The notes under the pieces are model-generated. The model saw only the letters and a list, made by a program, of their open reading frames with translations, did not search any database and was not told the DNA's origin. A program made the position numbers and the translations under genes. Shown here piece by piece: positions 11,356 to 21,956 of a stretch of DNA of 64,000 nt. Position 1 is the stretch's first letter. Each line of letters opens with the position of its first letter. Source of the DNA: Isoetes taiwanensis (taxonomy: Eukaryota > Streptophyta > Lycopodiopsida > Isoetales > Isoetaceae); NCBI GenBank assembly GCA_021234155.1, contig JAJEKV010000396.1:1-64000 (forward strand), given 5' to 3'.

Positions 11356-12160
11356 TTGTTGTTTTGTTCATTCTCTTCACTTAGAATACATTGTAAAAGT
11401 GCTCAAAAGGTTCTTAATCGGGACGGGATATGTATATTGATTGGTGAACATAAACACGCTTTTATATACCCACCATTTGGGGAGGGCGCTCTTCCTAAGA
11501 AGGATGATGAGGGAAGTGTCTTTTTATACTACTTTGAGGGGCCTTGGTCACAAATAATATCTCTCGTTTATGGCCTCCCAGCGGTATAGGGGAGTGGCTG
11601 GTGCTTATGACCAACGCGAAATAGAGGCGTCAAAAATAAAATAAACGAGTTTCGGAGATAGAAAAAGCAAAGGCGTTTAAGCGGAAGAAGCTCACCCGAT
11701 GATGGGCGAAGCTTATACGAAAAAGGAGGTACATGACCTAGTCATAGTCTTGTTTTATTATTTTGATATTGCGTTGATCTATCGATGTATGTCAAAGGCA
11801 CAATGTGGTCAAGGAGGAAAGCGGACTTGCGAAAAAGAAGGAGGCGATTGGTCAAAAGTCCCTAAACCCTTAATCTCCACAAGGAAGATATCAAGGTATT
11901 TCTTATTTTTTTTGTCATTCGTTCACTTTAACTTGTGATAATGTTGTGTGCCTTGCAATCAGTTGCATTGAGCGTGCAAAAGGATCGAGAAAAAAAAACA
12001 TAGAGCTCGGGCCAAACAAAGCAACTAAAAGCCGCCGTCTCATTTAGGCTCCGTGGTCGGAAAAGGGTTTCATTATAGATTAAGTAAGAGCTATATTAGT
12101 TCACATTAATTTTAATAAGAACTTTAAATGTCACTAGCTAATACTCGTTATATTGTCATA
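11356..12160 (+). pseudogene. Transposase_24-like remnant (weak)
   Basis: The reading HRARAKQSN at 11999-12025, followed after one stop by KPPSHLGSVVGKGF, resembles the RANRAKQ...PHTxGSKSF signature of the plant CACTA accessory ORF (Pfam Transposase_24 family, from memory). An upstream frame at 11356-11589 encodes HAFIYPPFGEGALPKKDDEG. The match is short and interrupted, so this is a hint towards CACTA, not proof. Confidence 0.4.
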
Positions 12161-12349
12161 GGAATATCTATACGGGTTTTGCCCCTAACAGCGGCAGTAC
12201 AAGTAGCCCGCGGGCGTGGAAGCTGTTTATCTGTATCTTGAGTTATCTGACGAGGGAACTCTCCCAATTGGCGGGAATGCGGGGGTGCGTTGTAGAAAAT
12301 TATTATAATTCTATGAACTACATTGCGCCATATTCTTTTGGTTTTATAG

Positions 12350-12523
12350 GAAGCGTTCGTGGCGGATATGAATGAAGCTATAGAGCATGACATGGGGCTC
12401 GGGGGCGGCGAGGGATCGCAAGCGTCATTTGGAGAGCCATCAATCACTGCGGTGCGGTGGCGGTTTGGGCGTTCTCTAACCACGTACTCGGATGACTACT
12501 CCTTGAATCACGAGAGAGAGTAG
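12350..12523 (+). CDS. Candidate terminal exon of the element's ORF
   Basis: A 57-codon open stretch starts directly after a plausible acceptor (TTTGGTTTTATAG) and ends at TAG. It is acidic and glycine-rich (AFVADMNEAIEHDMGLGGG) with a basic patch (RWRFGRSL). No known domain. It lies 3' of the Transposase_24-like motif, as a last exon would. Confidence 0.4.
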   Translation, partial: EAFVADMNEAIEHDMGLGGGEGSQASFGEPSITAVRWRFGRSLTTYSDDYSLNHERE

Positions 12524-12562
12524 CTCTAGGCTAAAAAGGGTGGATACTCCTCTTACTTGAGT

Positions 12563-12700
12563 CTTTTGTGATTATTTAAAAATATAAATACAATTCACTT
12601 TTGTGATTATTTAAAAATATAAATATAAAAATAATTTTGTGACTATTTAAAAATATGAATATAAAAACACTTTTGTGATTATTTAAAAATATTTTTATAT
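12563..12700. repeat. 36 bp tandem repeat, four copies
   Basis: Copies at about 12563, 12598, 12634 and 12670 share TTTTGTGATTATTTAAAAAT. They are followed by an AT palindromic stretch and a T-run (12728-12745). Confidence 0.85.
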
Positions 12701-12745
12701 TTATATTTTTTTATATAAATATTTTTATTTTTTTTTTTTTTTTTT

Positions 12746-13258
12746 CCTACCGTCGCATGCGGCGTATCCACGTCTTTTTTTTTGCCGCGTGGCTTTCTAT
12801 CTGTGGATTTTCGAATTTTCCGCGTGTATATTCCGTGTCACGTCGCGTGCGGCGTGACCGTGGCTTTTACGCTGCGTGTATATTCCGCGTGTATATTCCG
12901 ATGTATATGCCCGCGTGTATATACCGCGTGTCGATTTCCGTGTCGCGTCGCGATCGGCGTATACCGCGTGGCTTTTACGGCGCGTGGATTTTGGTGATGT
13001 TCCGTGTATATTCCGTGTATATTCCGTGTATATTTCCGTGTCACGTGCCATGCGACGCGGCGTCTGCGACGTCGCGTGTCGCGTCTACACGCGTCTGTAG
13101 CGACGCGGCGGCGCGCGCCAGCGTCAGCATGCGGCGCCGCGTGCATCGGCGATAATGCCGCAACGGCGACGCGGCGTGCGGGCGACGTAGGACGTCAGCG
13201 TGAAGCGTCAGCCAGACGTCGCTATTACGTCGCTAAATGCCCCTTTTCTTGTTTGTGT
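12746..13258. repeat. 3' subterminal CG-rich repeat region of the CACTA-like element
   Basis: Dense CpG sequence begins with CCGTCGCATGCGGCG and is built from variants of TTCCGTGTATA, CCGCGTGTATA and GACGTCGC. It ends in CGTCGCTAAATGCCCC and the CTTGTTTG terminus. Composition differs sharply from the AT-rich DNA on both sides. It parallels the 5' GTCGC cluster. Confidence 0.65.
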
Positions 13259-14421
13259 CACCATACGTAATTTAGACGTGCAGGTTAGCAAACCACCGGC
13301 TTCCCCCCGGTCCTACACTTGTAAGACTGCCTCTATTCCTTGAGTTTCCTCAAGTTGGAAGGGAAGCAACATGTTTCTTAACATAGCCATATGCTACCCC
13401 CGGTGGATTGACCCCCACAATCATAACCCGGCTACTTCGGGTTCCACGGGTTCCGGGTTCCACATATGTGTCCGGGGCCGCGGTGTCTAGCTGCGTGTCA
13501 GTTTCGCCTCTGCTATGATTGTGTCAGGTCCACATAGGCATGTCCTATGTGTTTTCAGTGCTTACTGCTAATTGCAATCAACCTATGTTAATCAAACATC
13601 GGTTACTTTTTTTATTATTATATATTTCACATTCCAAAAATTGCAAGTTCATGTACATACAAACATTAATCCCAAATTAATCACAAAGGAAAAAACGAGA
13701 TTATGTCATGGTCCTCCTTCATGGCTGGAAAGCGATTGTTATGAGTGTAACAATTGTGTAGGAATGGTTTACTAATGATTATTTTGTATGCGTGTACACA
13801 CCTCGACATAAGACAAATTATAGCCTTCCATGACCATTACCCATTTGACACATTGACTGCATCTATTTTATCACCCTCGACTCTTATACGGATGGAAAAT
13901 AGTGTTGCTATTTTCTATGTGACAAGAAGATTCTAGGTTAAAAGTTCCAATTTTGAGTTACATTGTGAGTTATTCGAGGGGTGACAAAGTACTAACAGTC
14001 AAAGGGAATGGATAAAGACCCTAACACAAGGCAAGTAACAACACAAGTTCTATCTATGCTAGGCTGGTAAACAATCCGAACTACCTCCAATGAGTCATTG
14101 ATGCAATCATACCCCCAATATACCCTCATTTATGGGATAGGAAATAATGACTATACTCAAAGGATCATACCTACCCACACTATACTATAGGATATTCCAA
14201 CATGTTCAAACATGTTACCAATTTGTATAACTCTATCATAGGTTCCATAGTAAAAAGGTGCTCCACTTAGTAAAAAGTAATAGCCCTAATATCTTGGACA
14301 TAATATGTTGGCATCCTTTGAACTTATTGTAAAATAAGGATTAATTTGAATTCAGTTCTCTCTCTCTTTTTCTCTCTCTCTCTTTTTTTTTTTTTAAACA
14401 ATAACTAGGTTCAACCGGATC
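13259..14421 (-). other. Non-coding stretch, probable internal 5' leader of an LTR element
   Basis: Lies between the CACTA-like 3' end and a minus-strand primer site, so it would be the untranslated leader and first internal part of the retrotransposon whose LTR is at 14440. No gag or pol was recognised. A (CT)n/(T)n simple repeat occupies 14355-14396. Part of 13440-13560 is GC-rich with no match I know. Confidence 0.45.
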
Positions 14422-14437
14422 GGCTCTCGATACCAAT
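14422..14437 (-). promoter_or_regulatory. Primer-binding site, tRNA-iMet type
   Basis: On the minus strand the sequence next to the LTR reads TTGGTATCGAGAGCC, one inserted G away from the plant iMet primer site TGGTATCAGAGC. It starts a few nucleotides after the LTR's terminal CA, as expected. Confidence 0.65.
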
Positions 14438-14439
14438 TT

Positions 14440-15650
14440 TGTGGCCGGTCCCTTCGCCTGACACCCCACTTGTTATTACGAAAATACTTCACATAAAGCC
14501 TAAGATCTCACGGGTGCAGAACCTACACGTCGTCCCCAAGTCCCAAATAATATGTTGCGGTCTCCCTAAGCTACGGGTCTCTAGCTCGGGAAAAGACCTT
14601 CACCCAGAAGCAACTCGACGTGACCGGTGTCAGTCCGCGACTAGCGAAGCTTCATGGGTGCCCACTCGCTAATCTTTGAAAGTGCTTGACACTCACGGCC
14701 TCGGTTTCTGCTTATTCTCCCCGGAGAGTTGTGGGCAGACCAAGGTGCCATCCAGGCTAGCAACATGAACGATTATAAGTATTTCTACAGAAATGCTAAC
14801 TTGGAGAGAATCTTATGATCAAAATACATTTTGAAGGTAACCTATTCTCACTATTAAAAGGAAATATTATGAAGGCATAATTGTTAGCAAGAGGAATTGA
14901 ACCCTAGCCATTCAATTCACAAATAAGGCATTAAAAAGGAGATCTTATGAAGGCATAATTGTTAGCAAGAGGAATTGAACCCTCGCCATTCAATTCACAA
15001 TTAACAGGCTTAACCAACTCACCAAGCATTAGAAAACATTTAAGTTAAGCATTCTTTTAATATTCAACGATGAAGTTCTGAAATATTATACATAAACCCT
15101 AAGGGCGCCCGAATCTACAGGTGAAGCTACGGCTCTTCATAAACTCGGCCGAAAATTCAAGTAAAGCATAAAGGTAAGCGATTTTGACGATTTCAGGACG
15201 ATTTCAGAGGGATCTAACAGCTGGTGATCGATTAGCCAGGGATTTCGGCCTTTGGGTTCGCTGAAGACCCTGCTATTCATGGTTTCTTTTAAGCAGGAAT
15301 GAAGAACGAAATTTACAAGACAGCCTGTGTTTTTTCTCTGATATTGCAGCCCATGATTACCCCCTGCTCTTAAGATGGATTATCCTTCCTTTAACAAAAC
15401 ATCAGACATTTTCTTACCTCTAAATCGCTTCCTTGCAACCTTCTTATCTCTCTCTCTTTCAATCACGAAATCTCTCTCTTCCTTCCTCTTTCTCACGTTT
15501 TTCCCTTTCCCTAATTCTAATCCTTCAATTATTTCGTTGCCACATCACCTCTTATGCCACGTCATCTCATTATTTATTTAATATAGCTTAGAATAATCAC
15601 AATAAAACTCACATCACATTTTCGCTCGGAAACCCTTCAGGGTTGTCACA
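14440..15650 (-). mobile_element. Single LTR of a minus-strand LTR retrotransposon
   Basis: On the minus strand the LTR begins TGTGACAACCCTGAAGG (ends at 15650) and finishes GGGACCGGCCACA (14440), giving TG..CA ends, followed directly by the primer-binding site. Length is 1211 nt including a nested SINE. The partner LTR is not in the expected place to the left, where the CACTA-like end is met instead, so the element is truncated or disrupted. Confidence 0.6.
14866..15027 (-). mobile_element. tRNA-derived SINE, 3' part tandemly duplicated
   Basis: On the minus strand a pol III A box (TGGTGAGTTGG, 15024-15014) and B box (GGTTCAATTCC, 14981-14971) are separated by 32 nt, as in tRNAs. The B box and following tail (GAACCC...TTAGCAAGAGG) are repeated 78 bp further on (second B box 14903-14893). 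The cloverleaf cannot form, so this is a SINE head and not a tRNA gene. It sits inside the LTR. Confidence 0.6.
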
Positions 15651-16162
15651 GACTAATTATGCAGCTTTCCAAACAATGGGGAATGGCCAACGGTCTACAT
15701 CCCACACCACGAACTCCCAGAGTTCCCCACAACCGTTGGGATTAGTCTCCCAGAGCACTAATCAGGAAGTCTGGCTTCCTCTTGATTCCTTCCAAAAGAA
15801 TCGAATGGCCCTGAACACAAAGGCTGGGGAATTATCTCCCTGAGATAATTCCATGATGCAAGCACCAAACTTACACCAAGTGCCAATACCACAATCTAAT
15901 GCAAGCAAAACTCTTGTATTCCAAATACAAGAGAGACTCTTGCAATCCAAGACAAACTTAATGCTTGCAATCAATACAAGCAAAGAACAATCAGATCATG
16001 TCGTGCTCTTCCTCTTCCCAACACCACCCAGTGATGTAGAAAAGGGCTAGAATCAGGCTGAATGGGTCGGATTTAAGCTACGAGACTTCAGCCTATAACC
16101 AATTAGACCTGTAACAGAGATCAATTTAAGCAATTAGACCAATTTCAAGCTTGCCCAATTCC
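15651..16162. other. Non-coding stretch with two short perfect hairpins
   Basis: GGAATTATCTC (15828-15838) pairs with 15842-15852 around a 3 nt loop, and CTCTTGTATT (15911-15920) pairs with 15924-15933 around another 3 nt loop. The first 5 nt, GACTA, would be the target duplication of the LTR element, but the partner was not found. No gene recognised. Confidence 0.6.
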
Positions 16163-16480
16163 TTTTTTTTTTTTTTATTGAAGGCTGTCTATGTTTATAT
16201 TAAAGTATTAGAGAATATTACTAAAATACTTTTTGCAAGGGAAGTATAACCCTGACCGAGATGAAAGTTTGAAAAGTTGTGACTGTAATGCAGAGATTGT
16301 TAAATAGCAGAATAGCAGAATCTGGGTGTCCTGAACATGGGGTATTCTAGTGGACTGATCTGAGGTTCATATTTTTGCACTTCCTTGCTTTTCCCTTGAA
16401 AATTGTATGGAAAGTGCAGTATATGCACATGCAGACTTCCGCCATAGCCATGTTAAATCTGCCTTTTGAGTCTTTGGCCT
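16163..16480 (-). mobile_element. Probable 3' end of a minus-strand LINE
   Basis: A run of 14 T (16163-16176) is followed by ATTGAAGGCTG and a T/A-rich stretch. The same T-run plus ATTGAAGGCTG starts the better-preserved LINE at 44377, so this is probably the poly(A) end of the same family, 5'-truncated. No coding part remains. Confidence 0.5.
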
Positions 16481-17238
16481 TGTGACGCTCCCTGAATATA
16501 TACGGCACCCAGCCGTATACATACGGGGACCTTCCCCTCCCATGGCAACCAACTTGCCATGAGCAGGGCCCTCCGTCTATTTCGGGCCATCTATGAAATG
16601 ATGCCCGAAAGAAGGACACGAAGGGGTCATTCAGCCCACGCCTTCAATGGGACTCCTACATCGCGGAAGCATGAATACAAGGGTTAGCACACAGCATAAA
16701 TCATATAAATAACCACCACGAAGGGTGGCGCATCCATCCAAATACCAACGGCATAGAATATGCATCTAAACCTAAGCGCCCAAACCCGGGTTCTACCCGG
16801 CTCAGACTCCGGTGTGGATGTTGACGGCTGGGCCTCAAGAGATCGGCAGACCGAAGTCTTGGCATGGCGTTGGGCGGCATAGAACATCGGCTAGGGTTGT
16901 CCCTCCATCCGCCCCTCCTGTGCACACTTTGCGGATGGGTCGATTCATGCTATGGCTTCGCTATAGCCTTCCGGAGGCAGTAGGCTCAAGGTATCACCCT
17001 TTGAACCTACTCGGGTTCATGGCCTGGTCCGGATGAGGCAGGGGGAAGCGTCCCCTTCGGAATCCACCCAGTGGTTCCATGGGTGAGCTAGAGAATACGT
17101 GCCGCATCGGCGACCCGCATCCGTGCAGAGCCTACTCACCCTAAATCTACTCAAAGTGCAAGGTGCTCCATATGGATCACACCTCTACACCCGAGGGGTG
17201 TCGGACCCATACCCGGCCCTCTCACGTGGCCCGGCTAT
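16481..17238 (-). mobile_element. LTR fragment, TGTGACG family (copy A)
   Basis: Begins TGTGACGCTCC and is colinear with the first 700 nt of the LTR at 34150 (ATACGGCACCC, CCATGGCAACCAACTTGCCATGAGC, GATGCCCGAAAGAAGGACACG, GTTGTCC..CTCCATCC). It is cut off at about 17238, where gamma sequence of array 2 starts. The orientation is assigned from the related LTRs whose polyprotein side lies on the minus strand. Confidence 0.7.
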
Positions 17239-17465
17239 GATTACGAGAAAAGCATCATAACTACTAGAATGAAGATAAATGATTACAGAGAAAAGCAAAA
17301 AGACTAACTGCGGGTTGGGGGTTAGATTTGGTTGTTTGTGATGATGGTTGTGTTTCAGTATCAAGGCATATGGATAGAGAATGCCCTTGTTCAGCGGTTT
17401 GCTCCTAAAGCTATTTGACATGGATGGCATAATTAACTTGTAATGGCGAATTGAACAAGCGGCTT
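17239..17465. repeat. Gamma segment
   Basis: Contains AAGCATCATAACTACTAGAA, GTGATGATGGTTGTGTTTCA and CTATTTGACATGGATGGCAT, the gamma landmarks. It joins LTR fragment A directly. Confidence 0.75.
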
Positions 17466-18345
17466 AGGGGGATTTTAGGGTCTCTCTGGCGTCAACACCC
17501 TCACTCCACCAAGGGGGTTCCACAGTTTTAGGGCGTATAACCCATCTGCATGCACGGGGAAGGGGTTTTGGACCTATTTTTTGTACATATCTACGGCCGG
17601 GGTCCTTTTACGGTATTTTTGCACTATCCTAGGTAATTTTTATTCGAAGGGGTCAAAATTTGCTTTTAAAGATCCGTATCTCGGGGGTTTTGCCACCCCA
17701 TGCACGCCAGATGGCATATCCCCTTATACATGGGTGAATCCCCTTGCACTCCCACGTCAAGACCACGCCCGCAAGGTCCCGACCAAATCGACAAGGAGAG
17801 GGCCTCCGGCGTAAACCCTATGAGTTGCGAGGTTCTAGAAGGGTTTTGGTTTTGGGGGCGTTTTACGATTGATCTTCGGCCCGCGAGAACTTGGTCCCTA
17901 GGGCAATGTCGGCGTTCTGGAGTCCATTGGCAAAGCCAAATCGCAGTTTCGGAGGGGAGGTCGCCCGTCCGTCCCGGGGCCTTAGGGGAGGGAAGTGGGG
18001 CAAAAGCGACTTAGGGGGGATTTTAGGGTCCGGTGCTCTGGCGTCAACACCCCACTCCACGTCAAGTCACGGCGCAAGGTCGGCCAAATCGACAAGGGAG
18101 GGGCCTCGGCGTAAACCTGGGTGAGTTGTCGGGTTCTAGAAGGGTTTGCGTTTGGGGGGCGAGTTTTGGTCTTCGGCCCGAGAACTTGGTCCCTAGGGCA
18201 ATGTCGGCGGAGTCTATTAGTGAGCCAAATCGTGGATTCCGGGAGAGGGAGGTCGTCAGATCCATTCCCGGGGCCTTAGGGAGAGGGAAATCCGGGGCAA
18301 GCGGCTTCCGGGGGATTTTAGGGTCCGTGCTCGGTGTCAACACCC
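17466..18345. repeat. Alpha sub-repeats, about 300 bp, three in tandem
   Basis: The block from GGATTTTAGGGTC through GACAAGGAGAGGGCCTC, TTCTAGAAGGGTTT and AACTTGGTCCCTAGGGCAATG to GGAGGTCG recurs with starts near 17470, 18010 and 18310. A foreign 200 nt stretch of unknown origin lies at about 17520-17755. Confidence 0.65.
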
Positions 18346-18942
18346 CCACTCCACATCAAGTCCGCGATGCAAGGTCCCGGCCGAATCGACAGGAGAGGGC
18401 CTCAAAGCGTAAACCATGTGGATTGCCCGGGTTCTAGAAGGGTTTTGCGTTTTGGGAGCGAGACTTTGGTCTGTTGCACTTGGGACTGGCCAGCTGCAGC
18501 CAAGAATCACAGAGCAAGGGAACTGGCGGGCGGAGTTTGGGCCTGTCCTCCTCCCGATGTGGCAAGTAGAAGTGGGGGCTTTTGCGGTGGCAAGACATTC
18601 ATAAATTCGCAATTAATGCATTGTATCGAAAATAAATTCTGATTTTTTGCCATTTGGATTCCTAATTCATCTCAGCACATAGCCCAATTTTGAAATTTAC
18701 CCGGAGAAGGTCTAGGTCAAAGGGTTAGCATTAGAGCGGTCGGGGCGGCGGTTGCGAGAACAACCAGTGGCACCCTTCCCCAAGTCAAGCGAGGGCGGGA
18801 CCTTGCAGGAATCCCTCACAAGAGGGGAGAATCCAGGACCCCAAGAGGCGGGATCAAAAAGTTCAGGAGCCTTCTGGCGGCTCGGGGCCGCTGCGCTAAT
18901 GACCACCCTCCCGGGCCCGGTTCCCCTATCAAGCCCACAGTT
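18346..18942. repeat. Alpha tail and head, left of MITE
   Basis: Standard alpha order (TTCTAGAAGGGTTT, GATGTGGCAAGTAGAAG, GACATTCATAAATTCGC, GGTCTAGGTCAAAGGGTTA, CACCCTTCCCCAAGTCAA) up to the MITE insertion point within the CCCCTATC..CCGTTGGATCC landmark. Confidence 0.75.
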
Positions 18943-19261
18943 GGGTAAAAGCATGTTAGGGTGTCCCTTAAAAAAGTATTATTTAGTGACCAAAAAGTAC
19001 CTAAAAGGTACCGGATTTGAGATCTGGGTACCCGTGTAATATCTCAATAAAAGTTACATTTAGAACTTTTATATATATTTTAGTTTTCGGTAGCATTATC
19101 TTTATCTTAACTTTGAATCTTAATGTCGTCCTTGACTTTTATTTTGGACCTTTGTACTAGTTTTAATGAAAATAAAAATGAGAAAGTACCCAGTTCTGAA
19201 GTACCTAGTGTATGTACTTTTGCAGGTTCCAAAAGTGGTACACCCTAACATGCTTTTACCC
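18943..19261. mobile_element. 319 bp MITE inserted in an alpha unit
   Basis: Terminal inverted repeats are perfect for at least 22 bp: the left end reads GGGTAAAAGCATGTTAGGG and the right end is its exact reverse complement. The interior is AT-rich and non-coding. Comparison with uninterrupted alpha units shows the insertion point inside TATCC..CCGTTGGATCC; a short repeat (GTT, or a few bases more) flanks it, too short to assign a superfamily. Confidence 0.85.
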
Positions 19262-20129
19262 CGTTGGATCCTCCGTTCAGGGGCCCCTCTTCGGGAAGGC
19301 CCAAAAGATTCAGATCGGTCGGGGACAACTTGTCAAACTGCGGCGTCCCGAGGGTCGGCCTTGTAGAAACCGCAGTGTTTTGTCGTTCGGGCACCGGGGA
19401 AGCTCCGGAATGGCAGATCGACCTGCCAAATCATCCGGAATGGCGAAATTACCCTAGGGAGCAAGTTACAAGGTCGGTTTTGCAAAAGAAAGAAACACTC
19501 ACGCCCTCCACGACAATATCCCGCATCCACATCCTAGGCCAATTGACTACGAGTGTGATGGAAGTGACTACTTTGGCGCTACGGCCCGCGGAACTTGCTC
19601 CCAGGGCAATGTCGGCGTTTTGAGTCCATTGGCGAGCCAAATCAGCGATTCGGAGAGGGAGGTAAGCCCGTCCGAGTCCCGGGGGGCCTTGGGGAGAGGA
19701 AGGGGGGCAAAAGCACTTTGAGGGGATTTTAGGGTCCGTGCTGCTGGCGTCAATACCCCCACTCCACATCCGGTATGCTCCCGGCCCGAATCGACAAGGA
19801 GAGGGCCTCGGCGTAAACCCTATGAGTTGCGAGGTTGTAGAAGGGTTTGCGTTTTGGGACGAGTCTTGGTACATTGCGGTTGGGACTGGCGAGAATACGC
19901 TGACGAGAAACATGAGCAATAGGAGGCCGGCGAGCGGAGTTTGGGCCATCCTCCTCCCGATGTGGCAATTAGAAGTCGGGGGAGCTTTTGCGGTAGCAAG
20001 ACATTCATAAATTAAGTAATTAATGCATTATGCGAAAATAAATTCTGATTTTTGCCCGGCTGGATTCCTAATTCATCTCCGGCCACGGCCCAATTTTGAA
20101 TTTTCGGAGAAGGTCTAGGTCAAAGGGTC
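19262..20129. repeat. Alpha unit, right of MITE
   Basis: Resumes with CGTTGGATCCTCCG and follows the alpha order through to GGTCTAGGTCAAAGGGTCA. Confidence 0.75.
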
Positions 20130-20490
20130 AGCTAAGGTCAAAGGAATGGAGTTTGTGGGATCGTTGTACTTGGGGTTGACCTTGGTATTTGGGCGTTATA
20201 CTTGGTCTAAGATTGCATTGAGAATATAAGCATCATAACTATTAGAATGAAGATAAATGATTCTGAGAAAAGCATCATAACTACTAGAATAAAGATAAAT
20301 GATTCTGAGAAAAGCAAAAGACTCTTTGCGGGTTGGGGGGTTAGATTTGGTTGCTTGTGATGATGGTTGTGTTTTTAGTATCAAGGCATATGGATAGAGA
20401 ATGCCCTTGTTCAGCAATTTGCTCCCTAAAGCTATTTGACATGGATGGCATAATTAACTTGTAATGAACTGAATTGAACAAAGCGGCTTC
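20130..20490. repeat. Gamma segment
   Basis: Includes the 42 bp-type direct repeat (AAGCATCATAACTA at about 20229 and 20272) and all gamma landmarks. Confidence 0.8.
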
Positions 20491-21947
20491 GAGGATTTTA
20501 GGGTCCCAGCTCACGGCGTCAACACCCTCACTCCACGTCAAGACGGTGGCGCAAGGTCCGGCCAAATCGACAAGGAGAGGCCTCAAGCGTAAACCACAGT
20601 GAGTTGCCGGGTTCTAGAAGGGTTTTTTCGTTTTGGGGGCGAGGTTTTTGATCTTGACCCACGAGAACTTGGTCCCTAAGCGCAATGTCGATGTTCCCGA
20701 GTCCATTGGCGAGCCAAATCCTTGATTCCCGGAGAGGGGAGGTAAGCCCGTCCGTCCCGAGGGGCCTTAGGGAGAGGAAATTAGGGGCAAGCAGCGGCCG
20801 GGGGATTTTAGGGTCCGTGCTCTAAGCGTCAACACCCCCACTCCCGTCAAGTCCGCGGCATAAAGGTCCGGCCAAATCGACAAGGAGGGGGCCTCCGGCG
20901 TAAACCCGTGAGTTGTCGAGGGTTCTAGAAGGGGTTTGCGTTTTGGGGGGCGAGTTTTTGGTCTTACGGCCCCTGAGAACTTGGTCCCCTAGGGCAATGT
21001 CGGCGATTCTGAGTCTATTAGCGAGCCAAATCGTGGTTGGGAGAGGGAGGTCCGTCCAGGTGGTTCGGGGCCTTAGGGGAGGAAATTCGGGCAAGCAGCT
21101 TAGGGGATTTTTGGGGTCCGTGCTCTGGCGTCAACACCCCCACTCCACATCAAGTCGGCGCAAGGTCCGGCCCGAATCGACAAGGAGGGCCTCAAAGCGT
21201 AAACCATGTGGGTTGCCGGGTTCTAGAAGGGTTTGCGTTTTGGGAGCCGAGACTTGGTCATTGCACTTGGGACCTGGCGAAGCCGCAGAGAATACGGAGC
21301 AAGGGAAGGCGGGGGCGGAGTTTGGGCCTGTCCTCCTCCCGATGTGGCAAGTAGAAGTCGGGGCTTTTCGCGATGGCAAGACATTCATAAATTAGCAGTT
21401 AATGCATTATGCGAAAATAAATTCTGATTTTTTGCCATTTGGATTCCTAATTCATCTCCAGCACACAGCCCAATTTTGAAATTTTGGGAGAAGGTCTAGG
21501 TCAAAGGGTTAGCATTAGAGCGGTCGGGGCAGCCCATTGCGGGGGCAACGGTGGCACCCTTCCCCAAGTCAAAGCGAGGCGGGACCTTGCGGGGAATCCC
21601 TCACAAGAGGGGAGAGTCCAGGACTCAAGAGGCGGGATCAAAAAAAGTTCGAGGCAGGCCTTCTGGCAGCGCCTCCCCCTGCGCGCTAATGACCACCCTC
21701 CGGGCCGGTTCCCCTATCCGGCCGTTGGATCCTCCGTTCGGGGGCCCCTCTTCGGGGAAGGCCCAAAAGATTCAGTCGGTCAGGGACAACTTGTCAAACC
21801 CGTGGGCGCGTCGAGGTCGACCTTGTAGAAACCGCGGTGTTTTGTCGTTGAGACATAGGGAAACTCGGGAATGGCGGATCGACCACGCCAAATCGTCCGG
21901 AATGGCGAAATTACCCTAGGGAGCAAGTTACAAGGTCGGTTTTGCAA
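20491..21947. repeat. Alpha sub-repeats and full unit, left of Mutator-like insertion
   Basis: Two sub-repeat copies (about 20490 and 20800) precede a full tail and head, ending at GGTCGGTTTTGCAAAAG where the 21957 element inserted. Confidence 0.7.
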
Positions 21948-21956
21948 AAGAAAGAA

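Larger units (their letters stand above)
5788..13258. mobile_element. Decayed CACTA-like (En/Spm type) DNA transposon, candidate
   Basis: Proposed boundaries rest on three observations. The left end (CACATTAAAAAAAAGATGCA at 5821) and the right end (ATGCCCCTTTTCTTGTTTG, up to about 13257) are loosely inverted, and the right end resembles the classic CACTA terminus ending CTTGTAGTG. Both ends carry clustered GTCGCATGCG-type motifs, like the subterminal repeats of CACTA elements. The interior has coding remnants with possible splice sites and one motif resembling plant CACTA ORF proteins. Terminal CACTA bases are not intact and flanking 3 bp duplications do not match, so exact ends and class remain uncertain. 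No TNP2-like transposase core was recognised. Confidence 0.5.

Noticed and set aside
12797-13270. Overlapping Arg/Tyr-rich open frames on both strands
   Set aside because: Produced by the CG-rich subterminal repeats; both strands and several frames are open at once.
14866-15027. True tRNA genes at 14971, 33553 and 33712
   Set aside because: A and B boxes are present but acceptor and anticodon stems do not pair, so SINE heads fit better.
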